Assembly: GCA_022564535.1 (NCBI GenBank)
Contig: JADFLD010000081.1
Coordinates: 1 to 7,617 of the forward strand
Length of the DNA: 7,617 nt
Direction of reading: 5' to 3'
Origin: Gemmatimonadota bacterium
Lineage (GTDB): Bacteria > Gemmatimonadota > Gemmatimonadetes > Longimicrobiales > UBA6960
The notes under the pieces were generated by a model that saw only the letters and a list, made by a program, of their open reading frames with translations, ran no database searches and was not told the DNA's origin. Below are positions 1 to 5,330 of this stretch, piece by piece. The position numbers and the translations under genes are program-made. Each line of letters starts with the position of its first letter. The first letter of the stretch is position 1.

Positions 1-257
1 AGCTCAAGACGTTCCAGAACGCCTATCAGCAGGAGGCCCGTCTCCTCATGAAGTACAAGGACCTGCTCGGGCGAATCGGTGGTGCGAACATCCCCGTCAC
101 CGACGGGGTCAAGGAGGTCACGGCCGACTATCTGACGGATTGGAGCGACATCGAGGCCGAGCTCCAGATGATCAAGGATCAGAGCATCCCGGCGTTCAAC
201 GAACTTCTGCGGGCGGCCGGACTGCCGGAGATCTACCTGCCCAGACCCGTGACGTGA
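1..257 (+). CDS. C-terminal end of a sortilin/VPS10-like Asp-box (BNR) protein, 5' partial
   Basis: This is the last 84 codons of a gene that begins before the window; the first complete codon is at base 3 and the stop is TGA at 255-257. The ATG at 48 is an internal methionine, because the frame is open and protein-like right from the window edge. The piece is mostly helical, with a charged stretch (EARLLMKYKDLLGRIGG), and ends with NELLRAAGLPEIYLP. That ending lines up with the end of the third propeller gene in this window (NAELERAGLPQVVL), as does the helical stretch before it, so the two are probably paralogues. In this family the tail follows the Asp-box propeller and an Ig-like domain in proteins of roughly 1000 residues. 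Function is unknown; a secreted or periplasmic role is inferred from the relatives. No catalytic residue is visible in the fragment. It converges on the next gene, with a 77-bp gap. Confidence 0.75.
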   Translation, partial: LKTFQNAYQQEARLLMKYKDLLGRIGGANIPVTDGVKEVTADYLTDWSDIEAELQMIKDQSIPAFNELLRAAGLPEIYLPRPVT

Positions 258-334
258 CCTGTTGCCCGGCGCGGGCCGGGATCGAGAGGCCGGGGTGGGC
301 GGGATAATCAGGCTCGAAATAATCGCGGGCCAGA
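258..334. other. Convergent intergenic gap
   Basis: This 77-bp spacer lies between the stop codons of two convergent sortilin-like genes. It holds a GC-rich hairpin next to the upstream stop, then an AT-richer pocket in which the hexamer ATAATC occurs twice (304-309 and 319-324). I see no open reading frame of its own and no promoter that I can defend. Confidence 0.6.
265..280. terminator. GC hairpin, possible terminator between convergent genes
   Basis: A perfect 6-bp stem (CCCGGC at 265-270, GCCGGG at 275-280) encloses a GCGG loop. It starts 7 bases after the stop codon of the left-hand gene. The position suits a transcription terminator that could serve both converging genes. No T-run follows on either strand, so a classic intrinsic terminator is not shown, and in GC-rich DNA such stems also arise by chance. 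Confidence 0.35.
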
Positions 335-3046
335 CTATCTCCGGTCTCCGCTCGACAGCGGCACCACTCGCACGGTTTGCGCCGCAGCCAGAGCAATCGC
401 CGAGTCTCCTGTCCCCTGCTGAAGCGTGACGGTGAACGTACCCACCTGAACCGGCGGGCCGAGGCGGGAACGATCGGCCCGCTCCCCTGCCGCACCGTCC
501 TCGCCACCGGACTCCTCGGCCTTGTGCCTGAGATTCCAGGTCACCCTCTGCATTCCCGCCTCGTTGGTAACGGGAACCTCCGCAACGAGCTCACCCCCGG
601 CGTCGTGCACCGCCAGGAAGAGCCCATCGTCGCCGGCCACCGGCTCGCGCAGATAATACGTCACGGTCGCTCCGTACGGTGGATTGGGTACCGTGTAGTT
701 CGCGTCACCCGAACCCCCGAGCACGTACCGCACAGGGTCGTACAGCAGCGCGGGTCGCACCGGAAACACGATTGCGGCCTCGGCCAACCGCTCCGCCGAA
801 ATTTCGCGAAGCGACGTGTAGTCCTCCAAGAGGTAGAAGCCACGGCCGAAGGTTGCCACCACCAGATCACCTTCACGCTCCTGAATCTCCAGATCACGTA
901 CTGGAATGGTCGGCAGCCCGCCTTTCAACCGGGTCCATCCGTCACCTTGTCTCACACTGAAGAACAGTCCGAACTCCGTGCCCAGGAACAACAGATCCTC
1001 ATTCACCGGATCCTCGGCCAGCGTCCAGGTGACGTTCCGGTCCGGGATCCCCTCGGCGATCGACGACCACGTCCGACCGCGGTCGTTGCTCTTGAGCGCG
1101 TAGGGAGTGAAGTCTCCGCGCTTGTGGTTGTTGAATAGCGCGTACACACGATCCGGATCGTGCTGTGAGGCCAGGACCTCCGACACGTAGATGAGCGTGG
1201 GAATCCCCGGGAAGGAATCGATCTTCCTCCAGCTTTCACCGCCGTCTTCCGTGACCTGAATGAGTCCGTCGTCCGTGCCCACGTACATGAGGTCGGCGTC
1301 CAAGTGCGACTCGCTGAACGACACGCCGACACCGTAATCGTTCGTGTAGACGTTTTTCCAGACGGCGTCGTCGGGCCACACACGACCCATCACCTCCATC
1401 GTATCGCGATCGATCTGCCGCGAGATGTTCGGACTGATGAACTCCCAGTCGTCACCGCGGTTGTCGCTGCGCGCGAGCCGACTCCCCAGCACGTAGATCC
1501 TGTGATTGTCGAAATGGCTGATCGTGAGGGGAATGTCCCAGTGCCACAGGAGCGTGTCGCCATCGAGCGTGTGGGGGGGTGCAATGCTCGTCGTCTCACC
1601 CGTGGCCATGTCCACGCGATTGATCCTGGCGCCCTGCGACATTCCGTACACGATCGTCTGTTCCAGCGGATCGACTCGGGCCTGGAACCCGTCCCCTCCC
1701 ACGATCCGGGTCCAGTCTCCGTTGCGCGTGCCCACCGAGTTGCGTGTACGGGACGGCCCACCCAGAGTGCCGTTGTCCTGAGTCCCTCCGTACACCCAGT
1801 AGAACGGCCGGTCGTTACTGACACCTACCCTGTAGAATTGCGTGATGGGGAGATTGTCGTGGTGACGCCAGTTGTCACCCATGTCCCACGTCTCGTATAG
1901 ACCGCCGTCGTTTCCGACCAGCATGTAGTTCGGATCGTCCGCATCGAACACGATCTCATGGTGGTCCGAGTGGACGCCCTGCAGGGGAAGCCGCTCGAAC
2001 GTCACCCCCTCGTCCGCGGAGCAATGAATGACGACGTCCACTGCACACACGCGCCCGAGTCGGTTGGGGTCGGCGAAGATCTCGCCGTAGTACTGAGGGT
2101 CCACGACGATGTAGTCGCTCTGTTTCGTCCAGCTCTCGCCACCGTTGTCGGAACGGAAGAATCCGCTCTCTTCGCCCTGAGCCGCAACTAACGCGTACAC
2201 CACACCCGACGTGTGCGGAGAGGTCTCCAGCGCGATCCGTCCCAGGTCCACCATGGGGATGCCGTCCATGATTTCAACCCAGCTCGCACCGGCGTCGGAC
2301 GACTTGAAGATCCTACCTTCGGGACCGCCCGCGATGAGCATCCCGACGTGTCGACGCCGTTGGTACGACGCAGCGTAAATCACGTCCGGGTCGTGCGCGT
2401 CGAAGACGATGTCCGCGATGCCGGTGTCCTCCGACACGTACAAAATTCGGTCCCAAGTCAGCCCGCCGTCGGTGGTCTTGTACAGGCCGCGGTCTCCGCC
2501 AGGAGCCCAGAGCGGCCCTTGCGACGCCACGTACACGACGTCCGAATCACGGGGGTCGACCAGGATGTCTCCGATGTGTTCGGAGTGCTCCAGGCCCATG
2601 CGCGTGAAGCTCTCGCCGGCGTCGACACTCTTGTAGATGCCATCCCCGTACCCTGCACTACGCTGCGACGCGTTCTCGCCGGTACCCACCCAGAGCACGT
2701 TGGAATCGTTGGGATCGAGGGTGACCGCTCCGATCGAGTACGAACCGTAGTCGTCGAAAATGGGCTTCCAAGTCGTGCCTCGATTGACTGTCTTCCAGAC
2801 GTTGCCGGACGAGACACCCACGTACCATACACTCTTGTTGTTCGGGTCGACGGCGACGTCGCTGATGCGGCCCGTCATGATGCCCGGGCCGATGCTCCGG
2901 AACCGGAGGCCGTTGAAGACTTCTGGATTCAATCCGCCGTCCTGGCCGTGGAGGGGGGCGGCCAGGATCAGGGGCACGAGAAATAGGGCCCGCAGGGTCG
3001 GACGCGGGATTCGTCGAGTTGCGCGGTTCTTGCCGAGAGCTTTCAT
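335..3046 (-). CDS. Secreted sortilin/VPS10-like Asp-box (BNR) beta-propeller protein, 903 aa
   Basis: This is a complete exported protein. The chosen ATG at 3046 gives a signal peptide: a basic n-region (residues 1-19, seven Lys/Arg), a hydrophobic core (about 20-32, ALFLVPLILAAPL) and a likely cut after HGQ (34-36). An in-frame start at 3178 would add 44 non-hydrophobic residues ahead of it. At least nine Asp-box-like repeats follow, for example at 139-147, 190-198 (KTTDGGLTW), 248-256, 298-306, 385-393, 525-534, 597-606 and 651-660; they typify VPS10/sortilin-type propellers. A central block carries HSDHH (359-363), GNDGG (378-382), QDN (423-425) and GGDGF (450-454). The propeller closes at VVATFGRGFYLLEDY (739-753), followed by an Ig/FlgD-like domain (about 785-895). 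Only two cysteines are present (334, 342), possibly a disulfide. No peptidase triad is visible; ligand and role are unknown. The helical tail seen in the neighbouring paralogues is absent. No clear ribosome binding site precedes the start. The gene is divergent from the S9 peptidase. Confidence 0.88.
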   Translation of the reverse strand: MKALGKNRATRRIPRPTLRALFLVPLILAAPLHGQDGGLNPEVFNGLRFRSIGPGIMTGRISDVAVDPNNKSVWYVGVSSGNVWKTVNRGTTWKPIFDDYGSYSIGAVTLDPNDSNVLWVGTGENASQRSAGYGDGIYKSVDAGESFTRMGLEHSEHIGDILVDPRDSDVVYVASQGPLWAPGGDRGLYKTTDGGLTWDRILYVSEDTGIADIVFDAHDPDVIYAASYQRRRHVGMLIAGGPEGRIFKSSDAGASWVEIMDGIPMVDLGRIALETSPHTSGVVYALVAAQGEESGFFRSDNGGESWTKQSDYIVVDPQYYGEIFADPNRLGRVCAVDVVIHCSADEGVTFERLPLQGVHSDHHEIVFDADDPNYMLVGNDGGLYETWDMGDNWRHHDNLPITQFYRVGVSNDRPFYWVYGGTQDNGTLGGPSRTRNSVGTRNGDWTRIVGGDGFQARVDPLEQTIVYGMSQGARINRVDMATGETTSIAPPHTLDGDTLLWHWDIPLTISHFDNHRIYVLGSRLARSDNRGDDWEFISPNISRQIDRDTMEVMGRVWPDDAVWKNVYTNDYGVGVSFSESHLDADLMYVGTDDGLIQVTEDGGESWRKIDSFPGIPTLIYVSEVLASQHDPDRVYALFNNHKRGDFTPYALKSNDRGRTWSSIAEGIPDRNVTWTLAEDPVNEDLLFLGTEFGLFFSVRQGDGWTRLKGGLPTIPVRDLEIQEREGDLVVATFGRGFYLLEDYTSLREISAERLAEAAIVFPVRPALLYDPVRYVLGGSGDANYTVPNPPYGATVTYYLREPVAGDDGLFLAVHDAGGELVAEVPVTNEAGMQRVTWNLRHKAEESGGEDGAAGERADRSRLGPPVQVGTFTVTLQQGTGDSAIALAAAQTVRVVPLSSGDRR
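2939..3046 (-). other. Signal peptide of the 903-aa propeller protein
   Basis: These 36 codons form a basic n-region, a 13-residue hydrophobic core (residues 20-32) and a short polar end, with predicted cleavage between Gln36 and Asp37. A twin arginine (T10-R11-R12) is present, but the rest of the Tat consensus is missing because prolines and an arginine follow. Sec export is therefore the better reading. The signal is also the main reason for placing the start at 3046. Confidence 0.7.
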
Positions 3047-3282
3047 GCGTCTACCGTGTGGGGTGGCCGACCGGGGCGCAACTTCCCCTTCCCCACTTCT
3101 GGCAGACGTCGTCCGGGCAGCCGGTCCCGTCGCGAGGTCATCGTGTCGAGATTCATGTTCGCCCGCGCGGGTCGGCAACCATGCACCAACGGCTCCGTCC
3201 GGATAGGATTACGAACGACCATGTTCGGGCTTCCGCCCGGACACGGGGCCCAGACTCCTGCGGACTCCCACTGACCAGACCC
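3047..3282. promoter_or_regulatory. Divergent intergenic region holding the promoters of both flanking genes
   Basis: This 236-bp region separates the start codons of the propeller protein (minus) and the S9 lipoprotein (plus), so it must hold both promoters unless transcripts start further inside the genes. No convincing -35/-10 pair is visible; TAGGAT at 3204-3209 is a weak -10-like match on the plus strand without a good -35 partner. The region contains a perfect 10-bp palindrome CCCGCGCGGG (3162-3171), a hairpin CGGGC-TTCC-GCCCG (3226-3239), an overlapping inverted repeat CGAAC-N6-GTTCG (3212-3227), and two copies of CATGTTCG (3154-3161 and 3220-3227). No Shine-Dalgarno sequence sits at the usual distance before either start. 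Long open frames from both genes run through here, but they lack protein-like features before the signal peptides. Confidence 0.5.
3212..3239. promoter_or_regulatory. Overlapping inverted repeats upstream of the S9 peptidase gene
   Basis: Two short inverted repeats share bases. CGAAC at 3212-3216 pairs with GTTCG at 3223-3227, and CGGGC at 3226-3230 pairs with GCCCG at 3235-3239. The two stems are mutually exclusive, since both use bases 3226-3227. They lie 44-71 bases ahead of the peptidase start codon. They could be an operator or leader RNA structure, but stems of 5 bp are weak evidence in GC-rich DNA. Confidence 0.25.
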
Positions 3283-3357
3283 ATGAACGAACTGCGATGG
3301 CCCACGCATGCGCTCGTCCGGCCCGTCGTTCTCTCCGCCCTCGTCGCGGCCGCCTGC
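3283..3357 (+). other. Lipoprotein signal peptide of the S9 peptidase
   Basis: The first 25 codons give a short n-region with two arginines, a hydrophobic stretch (residues 15-24) and Cys25 as the lipidation site. The lipobox is V-A-A-A-C, with Ala rather than the commoner Leu at -3, so it is slightly off consensus. The low-complexity polar segment after Cys25 is typical of a tether. Confidence 0.65.
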
Positions 3358-5241
3358 TCTACGCCGTCGTCGGACTCCACCCCGTCGGGGGACGACGAGC
3401 TTCTGCCGCTAACCCTCGAGAATATCTATTCGGACCGAGGCTCCGCATTGGGCGTTGCCGTCTCGCCTGACGGTACCGCGCTGGCCGTCACGGGACGCGG
3501 CCCCGAGGGTCCAGGCATCTACCGCATGGACCTGGGCGGAAACGGTCAACGTTGGGTCCGGGGCGGGTCGCCCGCATGGTCGCCCGACGGGTCGCGCCTG
3601 GCCTTCCTGTCGGGGGGTGCGCTACACGTGGTGGGGGTGGCGTCGGATCAAGCATCCACAGTCGTGGACGGACTTCCTGGGCTGCGGAATCCGTCCTGGG
3701 CGCCGGACGGACATCGCATCGCCTTTTACTCTACTCAGGGTGGCTATCAGGACATTTGGGTGGTCGCCGCTGACGGGAGCGACCCGCCGCGACAACTCAC
3801 GCACGGAGCGGCGTCCGAGGACGATCCGCGCTTCTCCCCCTCGTGGTCGCCGGACGGAACGCAGATCGCCTACGTCTCCAACGCCGCGGATTGGTGGCAC
3901 GACGACGTCTGGGTGGTCGATCTCTCCACCGGAGACTCACGCAAGGTTTCCTCGTCGCTCATGGCGTCCTCGACTCCCATGTGGTCCCCGGACGGCGGAA
4001 GCCTGGCACTCATGGGGACGGCCAAGGACGAGTACTGGTACGAAGACCTCTCGTACCTGTACGTGGTCGATCCGGCCGACGGTGGTGAACGCATCGTAGA
4101 CATGCAGGTCTACGCAACGGACTACATCATGCGACACGAAATCGCTTGGTCCGGGGACGGGCGCTGGATCTACTTTCCCTACCACGAGAGGGGGGCGTTC
4201 GATTTGTGGGCGGTGCCGGCGGAGGGCGGGGTGGCGACCCGGGTAACCAACGTTGGGGGCAGCTGGAACGCGGTGGACGCCAGCGCCGATGCGTCGGTGT
4301 TCGCGTTCGTGCGAAGCGCGCCGACGGAGGGCCAGGAGGTGTGGACCGTCAAGGCTTCGGGTGGCCCGGCGACGCGGGTCACCGACTTCTCACCGCGGTT
4401 CACCGGCGTGCAGCGTCCGCTCGAGGTGTCGTACCGTTCCTTCGATGGGCTCTACATTCAGGCCTTCCTCTATGTCCCCTCCGCCCTCCGAGGCGTTGCG
4501 GAACGTGGGTCGGTCGGAGCCGAGGCCTCGGAGCGCTACGCCGGGCCGGTGTGTCCCGCCCTGGTGCAGGTGCACGGCGGCGGGACCAACTCGTACATGC
4601 AGGGCCAAAACCTCATCGAGCAGTACCTTGCTGCCCGGGGATACGTGGTGCTCGCGATCAACTACCGCGGGGGTTCCGGCTTCGGCCGCTCATTCCAGGA
4701 TCTATCGGTCGAAGACTGGTTGAACGGCCAGGCTCGGGACCCGGGGGCGGCTGCCGACTGGCTCCGCGCACAGCCCTGGGTGAACGATAAGGTCGGGATC
4801 TACGGAGGGAGTTATGGAGGCATGCAGTCCATGTCGGCCATCACTCGTACGCCTGACAAGTTCGACGCAGCCGTGCCGATGCGTGGCATCTACTCAGAGG
4901 CTCTCACGCTCCCCGGCGCGGACCGACTCGGGAAGATCTTCACGATCACCGGGCACGGAGGCACACCGGAAGAACGACCCGAGATCTACGAGAAGACCAA
5001 CACGCTGGACCGGATGGATCGCATCACGGCCCCCGTCCTGGTCATGCACGGTGAACGGGACGTGCGGGCACCCTTTCAAAACTTCGAGCTCGCGGTCGAA
5101 CGGCTGTCGGAGCTGGGAAAGGAATTCGAATCGATGAGCTACCCGGAAGGGCACGGCTTTCGCGACCCCGCCAACTCCATCGACATGTACGCCCGCCTCG
5201 ACGCCTTCTTCCGAAAGCATCTAGGGGAGTGCAGCAACTGA
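3283..5241 (+). CDS. S9 family (prolyl oligopeptidase-type) peptidase lipoprotein
   Basis: This 652-residue serine peptidase is probably lipid-anchored and faces the periplasm or cell surface. The ATG at 3283 was chosen because it starts a lipoprotein signal peptide: hydrophobic VVLSALVAAA ending at Cys25, then a Ser/Thr/Asp-rich linker. An in-frame start at 3019 would bury the signal behind 88 residues. Residues about 55-345 form a TolB/PD40-type propeller with repeated WSPDG motifs (99-103, 188-192, 234-238; variants at 139-143 and 289-293). The C-terminal alpha/beta-hydrolase domain (about 380-646) shows HGGG (431-434), the nucleophile elbow GGSYGG with Ser510, Asp593 in HGERD and His624 in EGHGF. 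Ser-Asp and Asp-His spacings of 83 and 31 match S9 enzymes, so it should be active. The family cleaves short peptides, often after proline; exact specificity (DPP4-like, acylaminoacyl or other) cannot be read here. A short insert (about 401-420) precedes the HGGG strand. Confidence 0.92.
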   Translation: MNELRWPTHALVRPVVLSALVAAACSTPSSDSTPSGDDELLPLTLENIYSDRGSALGVAVSPDGTALAVTGRGPEGPGIYRMDLGGNGQRWVRGGSPAWSPDGSRLAFLSGGALHVVGVASDQASTVVDGLPGLRNPSWAPDGHRIAFYSTQGGYQDIWVVAADGSDPPRQLTHGAASEDDPRFSPSWSPDGTQIAYVSNAADWWHDDVWVVDLSTGDSRKVSSSLMASSTPMWSPDGGSLALMGTAKDEYWYEDLSYLYVVDPADGGERIVDMQVYATDYIMRHEIAWSGDGRWIYFPYHERGAFDLWAVPAEGGVATRVTNVGGSWNAVDASADASVFAFVRSAPTEGQEVWTVKASGGPATRVTDFSPRFTGVQRPLEVSYRSFDGLYIQAFLYVPSALRGVAERGSVGAEASERYAGPVCPALVQVHGGGTNSYMQGQNLIEQYLAARGYVVLAINYRGGSGFGRSFQDLSVEDWLNGQARDPGAAADWLRAQPWVNDKVGIYGGSYGGMQSMSAITRTPDKFDAAVPMRGIYSEALTLPGADRLGKIFTITGHGGTPEERPEIYEKTNTLDRMDRITAPVLVMHGERDVRAPFQNFELAVERLSELGKEFESMSYPEGHGFRDPANSIDMYARLDAFFRKHLGECSN

Positions 5242-5330
5242 TATCCGCCCCAATCGAGTACGGGAACACGTTGAGTTTCATCGTGGACACGGCGGCGGGC
5301 GTGACGGTCCTCGGAGCCTCCGCCCTGTCG
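5229..5330 (+). pseudogene. Possible retropepsin-like aspartyl protease fragment
   Basis: One plus-strand frame through the gap after the S9 gene encodes LSFIVDTAAGVTVLGASAL. This closely fits the active-site segment of retropepsin-like aspartyl proteases (hydrophobic pair, D-T-G/A-A, then a T/S-V-L/I strand). A GTG at 5229 could start the frame, overlapping the S9 stop by 13 bases; AGGGG at 5223-5227 is too close to that GTG but about 10 bases before a CTG at 5238. The frame continues to a TAG at 5529-5531, 100 codons in all. From 5331 onward, however, it is antisense to the well-supported end of the next gene. Only about 34 codons lie outside other genes, there is no signal peptide, and the C-terminal protease motifs are not seen. 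It may be a remnant, a small overlapping gene or coincidence. Confidence 0.3.
5291..5324. terminator. Imperfect GC hairpin between convergent genes
   Basis: GGCGGCGG (5291-5298) pairs with CCTCCGCC (5317-5324) with one mismatch around an 18-base loop. A smaller CGGA-GCC-TCCG stem is nested on its right side. It sits between the converging stop codons of the S9 peptidase and the third propeller gene, where a shared terminator would be expected. There is no T-run, the loop is large, and the same bases may belong to a protein-coding remnant. Confidence 0.2.

Noticed and set aside
196..507. 103-codon minus-strand frame running past the 903-aa protein's stop (DYFEPDYPAHPG), considered as a frame-shifted lost tail
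   Set aside because: It does not resemble the helical AGLP-ending tail of the paralogues, and most of it is a shadow of flanking genes.
377..1138. 253-codon plus-strand open frame
   Set aside because: It is antisense to the propeller and Ig-like coding of the 903-aa protein and Arg-rich throughout; a shadow.
1573..1579. Run of seven G (C on the coding strand) as a phase-variation tract
   Set aside because: It is short, encodes Pro-Pro in an intact frame, and is ordinary for GC-rich DNA.
2213..2986. 257-codon plus-strand open frame
   Set aside because: It is antisense to the 903-aa propeller gene, with no motif, signal peptide or start context.
2980..3046. Twin-arginine (Tat) export signal on the 903-aa propeller protein
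   Set aside because: R11-R12 is present, but the residues after it (I-P-R-P) do not fit the Tat consensus, so Sec is more likely.
3047..3178. Upstream extension of the 903-aa propeller protein to a start at 3178 (947 aa)
   Set aside because: The 44 extra residues are polar and Arg/Ser-rich with no domain character, and they would put the signal peptide inside the protein.
3019..3282. Upstream extension of the S9 peptidase to a start at 3019 (740 aa)
   Set aside because: It would overlap the opposite gene's signal-peptide codons and place 88 residues ahead of a clear lipoprotein signal.
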